Shown: positions 24,374 through 33,381, counted from the stretch's first letter. The stretch is 46,140 nucleotides of DNA from Clostridia bacterium (GCA_017465865.1 JAFTVF010000008.1:1-46140), one strand, 5' to 3'. Translations and numbers: made by a program. Notes: generated by a model from the letters alone, not told the origin.

Positions 24374-25270
24374 TTAGGAATCGGTGATATAATCGCGGAT
24401 ATACAGCGGGATATTCACGCTCTGGGCGAGGCGTTTACAAGCCTCTACTTCCTCTTCCCCGATACAATCGACGATAGAGAACCGACAAGGCACGCCGTTT
24501 TTACGGCAGAGCTTTGCAAACTCGATCAGCCCCGCAAAGCCCGCTTCGCCGAACTGCGAACGGCAGATAGGCTGGTATTTTTCCACGCAGGACGCGTTGA
24601 GGGAAATATTCACGAAATCGATCTTGCCTTTTAAGTCGGGGACGATATCCCGCTTGTTGATGAGATTTCCCTGTCCGTTGGTGTTCAAACGGGTCTTTAA
24701 GCCCTTTTCGTGGAAATAATCACAAAGCGCGACCATTTCGGCTACCTTGTACGTCGGTTCGCCGAAACCGCAGAACACGGCTTCCTTGAAACGGGTCAAA
24801 TCCCCCATTCCGTTCGCCGCCGAAATCACCTTTTCCGCCGTGGGATCGCCGTGGCGCAGCCACAGATAGTTCCCGTAATAGCTCGTGCGCTCGTTGCGTA
24901 CGCAAAAATCACAGCCGTTCGAGCATTTGTTGGTCAAATTCACGTACAGATTGCCGTCGAGCGTATACAGGTAGGTATCCTTGCGGTTTTCCTCTTGCTT
25001 ATTCGCCCCGCCTTTGTTCTGTTCGTTTTTATTGCCTTGACCTTGCTTGTTGTCGCGGTTTTTGTTCTTCTTTTTTCCGCCGTTTTGCGCGTTATTGTTT
25101 GCGTGTTGCTGCGGTTGCTGATTTTGTTGATTTTGTTGATTTTGCGCGTTTTGTACCTGCGGGTTTTGGGGATTGGGATTTCCGTTCCCACCGCCGCGTT
25201 TGCGCTTGCGCCGTCTTTTTCTGCCGCCGCCGCTTGATTGCATTTGTTCTAAATTCTTATTTTCTTCCAT
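24374..25270 (-). CDS. TatD-linked radical SAM protein with Asn/Gln/Lys-rich N-terminal tail
   Basis: 298 residues. Residues 1-~97 are low complexity: an Arg/Lys cluster (KRRRKRKRGGG), then long Asn/Gln and Lys/Asn runs. From ~98 is a radical SAM domain with CSNGCDFC (Cys116, 120, 123) binding the 4Fe-4S cluster, and GFGEPT as the Gly-rich motif. It fits the radical SAM family that is regularly encoded beside tatD, here five bases after it. The substrate is unknown. It stands where rnmV lies in Bacillus (between tatD and ksgA). Confidence 0.85.
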   Translation of the reverse strand: MEENKNLEQMQSSGGGRKRRRKRKRGGGNGNPNPQNPQVQNAQNQQNQQNQQPQQHANNNAQNGGKKKNKNRDNKQGQGNKNEQNKGGANKQEENRKDTYLYTLDGNLYVNLTNKCSNGCDFCVRNERTSYYGNYLWLRHGDPTAEKVISAANGMGDLTRFKEAVFCGFGEPTYKVAEMVALCDYFHEKGLKTRLNTNGQGNLINKRDIVPDLKGKIDFVNISLNASCVEKYQPICRSQFGEAGFAGLIEFAKLCRKNGVPCRFSIVDCIGEEEVEACKRLAQSVNIPLYIRDYITDS

Positions 25271-25275
25271 AGGAT

Positions 25276-26061
25276 TTATTTCAATCTGAAAAACAGCGTT
25301 TTCGCATTCGCGAGAATTTGCGTTTTCAGTTCCTCCTCGTTTTCATTCCGAAGTCTCGCCAGCGTTTCGACGATATACTTCACGTTCTTAGGTTCGTTTG
25401 GAAATACGCCGCGAAAGGGCGCGGGCGTGAGATACGGGCAGTCCGTTTCCGATAAAATACGGGTAGCAGGTATGCGTTGAACGCTTTCCCAGACCTTTTT
25501 CGCGTTTTTGAAAGTGGACGGTCCGCCAAAGGAAAAATACAAGCCGAGCGCCGCAAAATCCGCCGTCATTTCAGCCGAATACGAATAGCAGTGCATCAGT
25601 CCGCCCTTTCTTAAAAGGTAGGAATATGTGTGTAAAAATTCCAGCGTTTCCTGTGCCGCATCGCGGCTGTGGATCACGACGGGAAGTCCTAATTCGTCCG
25701 CGATATCGAGCTGTTTCAAAAAGAACTCCCGTTGCGTGTCTTTGGGCGGATTGTCGTCGAAATGATAATCCAGCCCGATCTCGCCCACGGCGATACATTT
25801 TTCGTTTTCGCAAAGCGCGCGGAGCTTATCCAAATCGCCCGCTTTGTATTTGTTCAGCTCGCTCGGGTGAAATCCCGCGGTAAAATACACCTGTTCGTGT
25901 TTCTCCGCAAGGCTTGCCGCGATATACGACGAATCGAGATCGTATCCCGAACAGACGATCAAGCCCACGCCGTTTTCTTTCGCGCGGCGTATCGCGCCGT
26001 CTGCCCCGCCTATCTCCTCAAATTCGTTTCCCGTCAAATGACAGTGGATATCGATATACAT
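25276..26061 (-). CDS. tatD: TatD-family metal-dependent hydrolase/DNase
   Basis: 261 residues; HCHL near the start, GEIGLDYHFD, VIHSRDA, MHCYS and ETDCPYL..P are the metal-ligand motifs, all present. TatD proteins are 3'-5' exonucleases and hydrolases. The ATG is one base after the metG stop (TGATATG), so translation is coupled. Confidence 0.94.
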   Translation of the reverse strand: MYIDIHCHLTGNEFEEIGGADGAIRRAKENGVGLIVCSGYDLDSSYIAASLAEKHEQVYFTAGFHPSELNKYKAGDLDKLRALCENEKCIAVGEIGLDYHFDDNPPKDTQREFFLKQLDIADELGLPVVIHSRDAAQETLEFLHTYSYLLRKGGLMHCYSYSAEMTADFAALGLYFSFGGPSTFKNAKKVWESVQRIPATRILSETDCPYLTPAPFRGVFPNEPKNVKYIVETLARLRNENEEELKTQILANAKTLFFRLK

Positions 26062-26062
26062 A

Positions 26063-28048
26063 TCAGCCCAAAACCGTACCGCTGGGCACGTCCTTTTCGG
26101 GCGCGACGAGGGACAGCTTGCCGTTTTCGTCCTCCGCGCACAAAATCATGCCCTCGGACACGATCCCCGCGATCTTTCTCGGCGCGAGGTTGGCAACGAA
26201 CACGACCTTTTTCCCGACCATTTCTTCGGGCGTATAGTGCTCCGCGATTCCCGAAACCACGGTACGGACTTCTTCGCCGAATTTTACCGTTTCTTTTAAG
26301 AGTTTGTCTTTCTTGGGCACTTTTTCGCAAGCGATAATCTCGCCCACGCAGAGCTGTACCTTTACGAAATCGTCAAAGGTGATCGGCGTTTTCTCCTCTT
26401 CTGCCTGTGCATTTTCGACCACGGGTGCTTTCTCCGCAGGCTTCGCCTGTTCCGCCGCGTACGCCGCCGCCTGCGCCTGACGGATCTTTTCGATCTCGGG
26501 CGCAAGGGTCTTGAAATCGAGCCGCGCAAACAACGGCGGTATCGCCGTTACCGTTACGCTCTCGCGCAGACCGAATTTCGCGCAGTCTTCAAGCGTTCTG
26601 CTCTCCGCGCCGTAAGCGGTGAAGATCTTCGCGCTCGTTTCGGGCATAAAGCTGTCGAGAAGGCTCGCGCCGATCTGGATCGCCTCGGCGAGGTTATACA
26701 GCACGTCGTTAAGACGGGATTTTTTACTCTCGTCTTTTGCAAGCGCCCAAGGCATCGTTTCGTCGATATATTTGTTGGCTCTTCTAAACAGAGTAAATAC
26801 TTCCGAGATCGCATCCGCGATACGAAGCTCGTCCGCTTTCGCGCGGACTTTTTCCACGGTTTTGGTGATCGTAGTCTTGAACTCCGCATCAGGGTCTTGT
26901 TCGTTTTCGGACTTAGACTGCACGACCGTACCGCCGAAATATTTATCGATCATGGCGATCGTACGGCTGACGAGGTTGCCCAAAACGTTGGCAAGCTCGG
27001 TATTGAACCGTTCGCAAACGAGCTCCCAAGTGATCGAGCCGTCGTTATCGAACGGCATTTCATGGAGCACGAAATAACGCACCGCATCCACGCCGAACAG
27101 CCGTGCAAGATCGTCCGCGTAGATGACGTTGCCTTTGGATTTGCTCATTTTCCCGTCGCCCTGTAACAGCCAGGGATGCCCGAATACCTGTTTGGGCAAA
27201 GGCTCGCCGAGCGCCATCAGGAAAATGGGCCAATAAATGGTGTGGAAACGGAGAATATCTTTCCCGATCAGGTGCAGATCGGCAGGCCAGTATTTTTTAT
27301 AGTTTTCGCCGTGGTTGCCGTCCGCGTCGAACCCGATGCCCGTGATATAGTTGGTCAATGCGTCCAGCCACACGTATACGACGTGGCGATTATCGAATTC
27401 CACGGGCACGCCCCAAGTGAACGAGGTACGCGACACGCAGAGATCCTGCAAGCCTTTCAAGAGGAAATTGTTCATCATTTCGTTTTTACGCGAAACGGGC
27501 TGGATAAATTCGGGATGGGTGTTGATATGCTCGATCAGCCGATCGGCATACTTGCCCATTTTGAAGAAATACGCCTCTTCCTTGGCGGGCTTTACGTCCC
27601 TGCCGCAGTCGGGGCATTTCCCGTCCACGAGCTGGCTTTCCGTCCAGAACGATTCGCAGGGCGTGCAATACATACCTTCGTAATACCCTTTATAAATATC
27701 CCCTTGGTCGTAGAATTTTTTGAAGATCTTCGATACCTGTTTTACGTGATAAGGGTCGGTCGTACGCATAAATTTATCGTAGGAAGTCCCGACGAGATCC
27801 CAAATCCCCTTGATCTCGCCCGCAACGGTATCGACGAAGCTCTGCGGCGTAACGCCCGCGGCTTCGGCTTTTTCCTGAATTTTCTGACCGTGCTCGTCCG
27901 TGCCCGTTTGGAAGAACACGTCGTAGCCCTCTTTGCGCTTGAACCGCGCGATCGCGTCCGCCAAGATCGCCTCGTAGGTGTTGCCGATATGCGGCTTGCC
28001 CGAGGTGTATGCGATCGCGGTGGTAATGTAATAAGGTTTTTTTGCCAT
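26063..28048 (-). CDS. metG: methionyl-tRNA synthetase with C-terminal tRNA-binding domain
   Basis: 661 residues. PHIGN (19-23) and KMSKS (300-304) are the class I signatures; a zinc knuckle uses Cys128, 131, 145 and 148. The last ~110 residues are a MetG C-terminal EMAP/Arc1p-like OB domain (VGEIIACEKVPKKDKLLKE then RTVVSGIAEHY). A Lys/Ala/Glu linker joins them. Start after AAAAGGAG. First gene of the metG-tatD-rSAM-ksgA operon. Confidence 0.97.
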   Translation of the reverse strand: MAKKPYYITTAIAYTSGKPHIGNTYEAILADAIARFKRKEGYDVFFQTGTDEHGQKIQEKAEAAGVTPQSFVDTVAGEIKGIWDLVGTSYDKFMRTTDPYHVKQVSKIFKKFYDQGDIYKGYYEGMYCTPCESFWTESQLVDGKCPDCGRDVKPAKEEAYFFKMGKYADRLIEHINTHPEFIQPVSRKNEMMNNFLLKGLQDLCVSRTSFTWGVPVEFDNRHVVYVWLDALTNYITGIGFDADGNHGENYKKYWPADLHLIGKDILRFHTIYWPIFLMALGEPLPKQVFGHPWLLQGDGKMSKSKGNVIYADDLARLFGVDAVRYFVLHEMPFDNDGSITWELVCERFNTELANVLGNLVSRTIAMIDKYFGGTVVQSKSENEQDPDAEFKTTITKTVEKVRAKADELRIADAISEVFTLFRRANKYIDETMPWALAKDESKKSRLNDVLYNLAEAIQIGASLLDSFMPETSAKIFTAYGAESRTLEDCAKFGLRESVTVTAIPPLFARLDFKTLAPEIEKIRQAQAAAYAAEQAKPAEKAPVVENAQAEEEKTPITFDDFVKVQLCVGEIIACEKVPKKDKLLKETVKFGEEVRTVVSGIAEHYTPEEMVGKKVVFVANLAPRKIAGIVSEGMILCAEDENGKLSLVAPEKDVPSGTVLG

Positions 28049-28089
28049 AACCCTACTCCTTTTCCTGATTTTCTGCTTTGTTTCGTTTT

Positions 28090-28118
28090 ATTATACAACA
28101 TTTACGGAAAAATGTAAA
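28090..28118 (-). promoter_or_regulatory. promoter of the metG operon
   Basis: Minus strand: -35 TTTACA (28113-28118), 17-base spacer, -10 TATAAT (28090-28095); leader about 35 bases to the metG ATG at 28048. Confidence 0.75.
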
Positions 28119-28152
28119 TCGTTTTGCCGTATTTCACGCCCTTTCCGCATAA

Positions 28153-28180
28153 AAGAACGAAGCTACTTCTCCTCGTTCTT
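28153..28180 (-). terminator. terminator of the BspA-like lipoprotein gene
   Basis: AAGAACGA and TCGTTCTT pair around a 12-base loop; on the minus strand TTAT follows. Eight bases beyond the stop at 28189. A modest terminator. Confidence 0.5.
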
Positions 28181-28188
28181 CGCTTCTT

Positions 28189-29373
28189 TTACCAAATCGT
28201 CGGTATACCGCTTACGTAATGCCATAAATTCTCGGCCTCAAGCTCAATTTCACTGTAATAATACCATTTGGCTGAAAATAAACATTCCGTATTGCCGTAA
28301 GCAAAAAGCAAACTTCTTGTTTCCGCCGTTCCCTTATAATACACAGTTCCCAAATTATCGCAGCGTACAAAAGCATCCGTACCAATAGCCTCGACTCCTT
28401 TCCCTAAAACAATGCTGTTTAACTCTGCGCAATCCATAAACGCTACTCCCCCTATTACGGTTACCGTATCGGGAATTTCCACATACGATAAACTATCACA
28501 AGAATAAAACGCCCCACTTCCGATTTTCTGCAATCCCTTACAAATTTCTATCTCCGTTAAATTATCACAACCGCGAAAAGCACATTCGCCAATCTCTGTA
28601 ATTTTGCTCCCAAACACTACTTTTTCCAATTCGTCGTCATTATAGAAAGCATACCGATAAACTCTTGTTGTCTTTTCGGGGATTATCAATTGTTTTGATT
28701 CTCCCATATACGAAACCAAAAAAATCTCTTCGCCTTGAGTATAATATATATAACCTTCCGTGTCAGTAGAAATCTTACTGCCACCTTCCTCCGTATAAAC
28801 ATTCTTCACATAATAGCTCGCACAACCATCAATTTCCTCTTCGCCTTCTTCTGGCATTTCCGTTGAAATATTCAATGTAGATCGATTGTAAATTTCAATC
28901 AGTTTACTGCAATCATAAAACGCCTGATCTCCTATTTCTTCTACTGCGGCACCAATCACTACGCTTATTAAATTATAACACCAACGAAATGCTCCTTCAC
29001 CGATTTCAGTAACTGTATCGGGTATGGTAATATTACGCAAATTATAACACCATTGAAAAGCCGTATTTCCTATTCTCGTTACGGTATTTGGAATTATTAC
29101 TTCTTCAATCTCATAACACTCACCAAATGCATTTTCTCCAATCTCTACAAGCGGCTTCCCATCAATTTTTTCGGGAAGAACCAAAGTCGGATTTTTCGCC
29201 TCCTCTGCGTCTTTTTCAAAACCAATTACCACATACCCATTCCCTTTTTCTTCATATTTCAAACCGTCTAAAATTTTTATATTATTGTTCGTCTTATTTA
29301 AAATACATCCTGAAAAAATAATCGCACATACAGCGATCGTTACCGTTATCAGGAACTTCTTCAATCCGTTCAT
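28189..29373 (-). CDS. BspA-like leucine-rich-repeat lipoprotein
   Basis: 394 residues from ATG 29373, which has GAGGA nine bases upstream; an ATG five codons earlier lacks one. Lipoprotein signal IIFSGC puts the lipidated Cys at 23. Two blocks of BspA/LRR_5 repeats (I.IGE.AF..C..L..I.IP.TVT.IG) are interrupted near residues 180-225 by a non-repeat stretch. Surface adhesin or ligand binder by family. Distinctly more AT-rich than its neighbours, with its own consensus promoter and terminator, which suggests horizontal acquisition. Confidence 0.88.
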   Translation of the reverse strand: MNGLKKFLITVTIAVCAIIFSGCILNKTNNNIKILDGLKYEEKGNGYVVIGFEKDAEEAKNPTLVLPEKIDGKPLVEIGENAFGECYEIEEVIIPNTVTRIGNTAFQWCYNLRNITIPDTVTEIGEGAFRWCYNLISVVIGAAVEEIGDQAFYDCSKLIEIYNRSTLNISTEMPEEGEEEIDGCASYYVKNVYTEEGGSKISTDTEGYIYYTQGEEIFLVSYMGESKQLIIPEKTTRVYRYAFYNDDELEKVVFGSKITEIGECAFRGCDNLTEIEICKGLQKIGSGAFYSCDSLSYVEIPDTVTVIGGVAFMDCAELNSIVLGKGVEAIGTDAFVRCDNLGTVYYKGTAETRSLLFAYGNTECLFSAKWYYYSEIELEAENLWHYVSGIPTIW

Positions 29374-29408
29374 AATACTTTTCCTCATTTTAATTTATCT
29401 TAAAATTT

Positions 29409-29437
29409 ATTATAGCATTTTTACAAGTTTCTGTCAA
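29409..29437 (-). promoter_or_regulatory. consensus promoter of the BspA-like gene
   Basis: Minus strand: TTGACA (29432-29437), 17 bases ending in TGC, TATAAT (29409-29414). Perfect match at both boxes plus an extended -10. Confidence 0.85.
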
Positions 29438-29502
29438 TGTTTTACGCCCTATCAAGCGCAAAACCCGTTATTTTCCGCGCGCTGACCGCATATATTATCC
29501 GT

Positions 29503-30117
29503 ATGAATATCCTTTTTACCGCCGTGTTCCTTATCTGTACCGCTCTGCTCCTTTTTAACGCGCCCGAAGCCTTTCTTCCCGCCCTCATCGACGGCGCGGG
29601 GAAAAGCGCAACCCTGTGCCTGTCCTTGCTTGCGACCTACGCCCTGTGGATGGGGCTTATGCGCGTATGGGAGGACAGCGGCGTGGCGCGCGGCATATCG
29701 CGGCTGCTCAAACCAGTAGCGCGGAAATTATTCCGCACTGACGACGACGAAGCGCTCGGCGCGGTGTGTATGAACCTTTCCGTCAACCTGCTCGGTATCT
29801 CGGGCGCGACGACCCCGTACGGCGTGAAAGCGGCAAAGCTCCTCGATAAAACCCCCGAAGCGGAATACGCCTCCGCTATGTTTTTCGTGCTGAACGCGAC
29901 CTCTTTACAACTCTTTCCCGCCTCGATCGTCGCTATGCTGACCTCTATGCACAGCGCAAACCCCACCTCGATCATTCTGCCTACTCTCTTTACTACTTTG
30001 TTCTCCACTCTGCTCGGCTGTACGCTCACCTTTCTTTTTATCCGTCCTAAAAGCAAGAGCAAACAGCCCGTATCTGCGCCCAAAATTTTGAAAACGAAGG
30101 GGGTAAGTATGCGATGA
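29503..30117 (+). CDS. spmA: spore maturation protein A (nucleoside-recognition domain)
   Basis: 204 residues from ATG 29503; the frame is open upstream but has no other good start. Multi-pass membrane protein with the Gate-domain pattern LWMGLMRVWEDSG and LSVNLLGISGATTPYG. Overlaps spmB as ATGA. SpmA and SpmB are needed for spore core dehydration in Bacillus. There is no Shine-Dalgarno; TATATT at 29491-29496 would place the transcript start at the ATG. Confidence 0.88.
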   Translation: MNILFTAVFLICTALLLFNAPEAFLPALIDGAGKSATLCLSLLATYALWMGLMRVWEDSGVARGISRLLKPVARKLFRTDDDEALGAVCMNLSVNLLGISGATTPYGVKAAKLLDKTPEAEYASAMFFVLNATSLQLFPASIVAMLTSMHSANPTSIILPTLFTTLFSTLLGCTLTFLFIRPKSKSKQPVSAPKILKTKGVSMR

Positions 30118-30629
30118 CCCATTTTTTCGCGTTGATCGTTCCCCTGATTTTTTTGCTCTCGTTCAGCTTTGCACACTTCCGCAAAGTCCGCGTATACGAC
30201 AGCTACGCGGCAGGCATTAAAAGCGCGCCGCCGCTCATTCTTTCCCTCTTTCCCTATATCGCCGCCGTTACGATGCTGTCTATGCTGCTCACCGTCAGCG
30301 GGCTGGGCGCAAAGCTCGCGGAATGGCTCTCGCCGATCTTCTCTTTTCTGGGCATACCGCAGGAGATCGCTCCGCTCGTGCTCATCAAACCCCTCTCGGG
30401 CAGCGGCTCGATCGCCGTACTGTCCGATATCCTCGAACGCTACGGCGTGGACAGCTATATCTCCCGTTGCGCGTGCGTGGTGTACGGCTCGTCCGAAACG
30501 GTGTTCTATATCGGCGCGGTGTATTTCGCGGGCATCAAACGCAAAAAATTCAACGCCGCGCTCGTTATCTCCCTCGTTTCTTTCCTCGCTTCGGTTATAT
30601 TCGCCTGTTTTCTTTGTCGAATTATGTAA
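30114..30629 (+). CDS. spmB: spore maturation protein B
   Basis: 171 residues, four to five membrane helices, with the SpmB motifs YDSYAAGIKSA, IKPLSGSGSI and CVVYGSSETVFYI. Translationally coupled to spmA. Its presence, with yqfC/yqfD and the DUF3794-LysM gene, points to a spore-forming lineage. Confidence 0.9.
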   Translation: MTHFFALIVPLIFLLSFSFAHFRKVRVYDSYAAGIKSAPPLILSLFPYIAAVTMLSMLLTVSGLGAKLAEWLSPIFSFLGIPQEIAPLVLIKPLSGSGSIAVLSDILERYGVDSYISRCACVVYGSSETVFYIGAVYFAGIKRKKFNAALVISLVSFLASVIFACFLCRIM

Positions 30630-30673
30630 TTTTCCCGCACTTTTCACAAAACAGCTCTTATTTTTTGTGAATT

Positions 30674-30694
30674 TGTTAAAATTTAACATTTTTT
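30674..30694 (+). terminator. weak terminator after spmB
   Basis: TGTTAAA/TTTAACA hairpin (30674-30688, one-base loop) followed by TTTTTT. All-AT stem, so efficiency is doubtful. Confidence 0.4.
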
Positions 30695-30743
30695 GGTGGA
30701 ACGATATACTTTTTAGGGTTTTGAAAAAAGTTAAAAAATTTTC

Positions 30744-30772
30744 TTTACTTTTTTTGTTCGGCGTGATAAAAT
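30744..30772 (+). promoter_or_regulatory. promoter upstream of the small-RNA candidate
   Basis: -35 TTTACT (30744-30749), exactly 17 bases, -10 TAAAAT (30767-30772). No coding frame follows on +. Confidence 0.65.
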
Positions 30773-30778
30773 ATACTC

Positions 30779-30885
30779 GTAAATCGGTCGTGCGACCGAC
30801 TATCTAACACAGCTCATCATTTTCCCCCTTATCATATAAGGTAACCGCCTCGAAACGCAAGTTTCGAGGCGGTTATCTGTTTATC
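30779..30885 (+). ncRNA. candidate small RNA with three hairpins
   Basis: From the predicted start (~30779) to the terminator there are about 100 bases without an ORF. They form TCGGTC/GACCGA (30784-30799, loop GTGC), CCTTAT/ATAAGG (30827-30841, loop CAT) and a 15-bp terminator hairpin with GCAA loop (30842-30875) followed by TCTGTTTATCC. The unpaired stretch 30800-30826, which ends in five C, could be a pairing seed. The promoter-to-terminator geometry is the evidence; the family is unknown. Confidence 0.5.
30842..30875. terminator. 15-bp GNRA-capped hairpin, small-RNA and possibly glmM terminator
   Basis: TAACCGCCTCGAAAC and GTTTCGAGGCGGTTA enclose GCAA; a T-rich tract follows on +. It lies 13 bases beyond the glmM stop on the other strand, so it may act both ways. 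Confidence 0.7.
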
Positions 30886-30887
30886 CG

Positions 30888-32276
30888 TTATTCTATTGCA
30901 TAGCCTTTCGCTTTGATGACCTTGACTACTTCGTCGGCGTATGCGTTACAAAGCGCTTCGCTTTCCGCCTCGACCATCACGCGAACGACGGGCTCCGTAC
31001 CCGATTCCCGCAACAATATCCTACCGTCCTTGCCGAGCTTGCTCTCCACGGCTTTTACCGCCGCAAGCACCTCCGCATCCGACCGCACCGCGGCTTTGTC
31101 CGCGACCTTGGTGTTTTTCACCACCTGCGGGTATACCGTTACGGGCGCGGCAAGACGGCTCAAAGAGGATTTTTTGTCGATCATAGCTTGCATGATCTTC
31201 AAGCTCGTCAAGATCCCGTCGCCCGTCGTGGCGTATTTCGAGAAAATGATATGCCCCGACTGCTCGCCGCCGATGCTGTGCCCGTGCTCCGCCATGTATT
31301 CGTACACAAATCTGTCCCCTACGGCGGTCTTGGCGTATTGTATCCCGATCTCGTCCAAAGCCTTATACAATCCGAAATTAGACATAACGGTCGTTACAAC
31401 GGTATTCCCGAGCAGTTTCCCGCGTTCTTTGAGATACCGCGCGTAAATGTACATAATCAGATCCCCGTCCACGAGATTGCCCTTTTCGTCCACGCAAAGG
31501 CATCTGTCCGCGTCGCCGTCGAACGCAAAACCCACGTCCAAGCCGTTGTCCACGACGAATTTTTGTAAACCCTCGATATGCGTCGAACCGCAGCCGCGGT
31601 TGATATTCGTGCCGTCGGGGTCTGCGCCCATGACGAACGTCGTCGCTCCCAAAGCGTCGAACACGCTTTTCGCGATATTCCAAGCGCTGCCGTTCGCGCA
31701 ATCCAAGCCTACTTTATAGCCCTTGAAGCTGTGCATACCCAGCGAAATCAGATACCCGATATAACGGTTTCTGCCCGCTACGTAGTCTACCGTACGCCCG
31801 ATCTCGTCCCGTTTTGCGTACGGCACTTCGGTAAACTCCTGCCCGAAAACGGTTACTTTGCCGTCGAGATAGTTCTCGATCAACGCGGTCGTGCGGTCAT
31901 CCATTTTTTCGCCTTGACCGTTGAAAAGCTTGATCCCGTTGTCGTAAAAGGGATTGTGGCTCGCGGAGATCATAATCCCGCAGTCGAACCCCTCCGAGCG
32001 CACCACGTACGCAACCGACGGGGTGGTGGTAACGTGCAACAAATACGCGTCCGCGCCCGAAGCGACTAGCCCTCCGACCAGCGCGTATTCGAACATATAT
32101 CCCGAACGCCGCGTGTCTTTACCGATGACGATCCGCGCGCGTTCGGCGCTGCCGTTACGGCTTTTTTTCTCTTTGATATACCAGCCGAGAAAACGCCCTA
32201 CCTTGAAAGCGCGCTCGGCGGTCAGGCTTTCGTTGGCTTCGCCGCGAAAACCGTCCGTTCCAAAATATTTACCCAT
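30888..32276 (-). CDS. glmM: phosphoglucosamine mutase GlmM
   Basis: 462 residues: FGTDGFRG start, catalytic phosphoserine loop ISASHNP (SASHNP at 104-109), metal loop DGDADRC, sugar loop GGEQSGHI and phosphate loop RESGTEP. Converts glucosamine-6-P to glucosamine-1-P for peptidoglycan precursors. Start after GAGGAAATAAAATTT. Confidence 0.96.
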   Translation of the reverse strand: MGKYFGTDGFRGEANESLTAERAFKVGRFLGWYIKEKKSRNGSAERARIVIGKDTRRSGYMFEYALVGGLVASGADAYLLHVTTTPSVAYVVRSEGFDCGIMISASHNPFYDNGIKLFNGQGEKMDDRTTALIENYLDGKVTVFGQEFTEVPYAKRDEIGRTVDYVAGRNRYIGYLISLGMHSFKGYKVGLDCANGSAWNIAKSVFDALGATTFVMGADPDGTNINRGCGSTHIEGLQKFVVDNGLDVGFAFDGDADRCLCVDEKGNLVDGDLIMYIYARYLKERGKLLGNTVVTTVMSNFGLYKALDEIGIQYAKTAVGDRFVYEYMAEHGHSIGGEQSGHIIFSKYATTGDGILTSLKIMQAMIDKKSSLSRLAAPVTVYPQVVKNTKVADKAAVRSDAEVLAAVKAVESKLGKDGRILLRESGTEPVVRVMVEAESEALCNAYADEVVKVIKAKGYAIE

Positions 32277-32395
32277 AAATTTTATTTCCTCTTATTTTCG
32301 AATTTCTTTTGCTTGCCCACAGCAAGCCACACTCTTATTTCCTGTTCTCACATTTCCCGAAAAACGCCCTTTCCGTCTTCCCTTATCATTTCCTC

Positions 32396-33055
32396 TTATT
32401 GCTTTCGGACGATTACCCCGCCCGTCTTGTAAATACTGTTTTCCGCCACCGTACCGCGTACGCAAGAGAGCGGATAGACCTGAGAATTTCTGCCCACGAC
32501 CGTACCGGGGTTGAGCACGCTGTTACAACCGATCTCTACGAAATCTCCCAGCATTGCGCCCACTTTTTTCATACCCGTAGCTACGGTTTCTTCGCCGAAC
32601 CGTATCGTTACGGGCGTTTTGTCCGATTTCACGTTGGACGTGATCGAGCCTGCGCCCATATGCGCTTTATAGCCGAGAATACTGTCCCCCACGTAATTGT
32701 AATGCGGGGTTTGTACGCCGTCGAACAATAGAACGTTTTTCAGCTCTGCGGAGTTCCCCACCACGCAGCCCTTGCCTACGAGCGCGCTGCCGCGGATATA
32801 CGCACAATGCCGCACCTCCGTTTCCGCGCCGATGATACAGGGCGCGCCAAGGTACGCCGTCGGCGCGATCTTCGCGCTATGATGTACCCAGACTTCGGGC
32901 GAAAGTTCGCGGTATTCTTCTTTATCGAGGGTTTTGCCAAGCTCGCGGATATATTCCTTTAAGCCCAACAACGCTTCCCACGGATAGGTGAAGCGCGAAA
33001 GATACTCTTTTGCTTGCGTATATTCCAAATTATAGAGTTGTGTTATCGTATACAT
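32396..33055 (-). CDS. left-handed beta-helix (hexapeptide) protein like the GlmU C-terminal domain
   Basis: 219 residues. The N-terminal 45 residues are helical; from ~50 hexapeptide repeats form a left-handed helix (VHHSAKIAPTAYLGAPCIIG, GKGCVVGNSAE, GDFVEIGCNSVLNPG). The layout matches the acetyltransferase half of GlmU without the uridylyltransferase half. Next to glmM, the preceding pathway step, so a glucosamine-1-P acetyltransferase or a related nucleotidyl-sugar role is reasonable. A full-length GlmU may exist elsewhere. Confidence 0.75.
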   Translation of the reverse strand: MYTITQLYNLEYTQAKEYLSRFTYPWEALLGLKEYIRELGKTLDKEEYRELSPEVWVHHSAKIAPTAYLGAPCIIGAETEVRHCAYIRGSALVGKGCVVGNSAELKNVLLFDGVQTPHYNYVGDSILGYKAHMGAGSITSNVKSDKTPVTIRFGEETVATGMKKVGAMLGDFVEIGCNSVLNPGTVVGRNSQVYPLSCVRGTVAENSIYKTGGVIVRKQ

Positions 33056-33153
33056 ATCTTCTAATAGTTTTGCCTCCTTCTTATTTATTTTATTCGCATT
33101 TTCGCGTTTTCGCTATTTTTCGGAGGAAAGGGCTTCCAAAAAATAACAACTAC

Positions 33154-33182
33154 ATTATAGCAAACCCGCCTGTAAATGTCAA
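33154..33182 (-). promoter_or_regulatory. consensus promoter of the beta-helix/glmM operon
   Basis: Minus strand: TTGACA (33177-33182), 17 bases, extended TGC-TATAAT (-10 at 33154-33159). It begins 18 bases after the terminator of the ~630-nt RNA unit. Leader of ~90 bases with AAGGAGG unusually far (17 bases) from the ATG at 33055. Confidence 0.85.
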
Positions 33183-33200
33183 ATCCTCACGCTCTTTTAT

Positions 33201-33234
33201 ACAAAAAATCAAGCCCCTGCGTTTCCACAGGGGC
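33201..33234 (-). terminator. terminator of the ~630-nt RNA unit
   Basis: GCCCCTG (33213-33219) and CAGGGGC (33228-33234) form the stem; on the minus strand TTGATTTTTT follows. Strong intrinsic terminator. Confidence 0.85.
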
Positions 33235-33381
33235 GTTATTTTCATATTCAGTTTTAAGACGTATCTTTCTTATTTTTTTCACCTGTTTGTGCCGACCATA
33301 CGCCGCGTGCAGGCTCTTCACCGCTTATCCTCAGGTTACTTATTTTACTTTACGCCCTCGTTTTCATAGTTCATTGGACTG

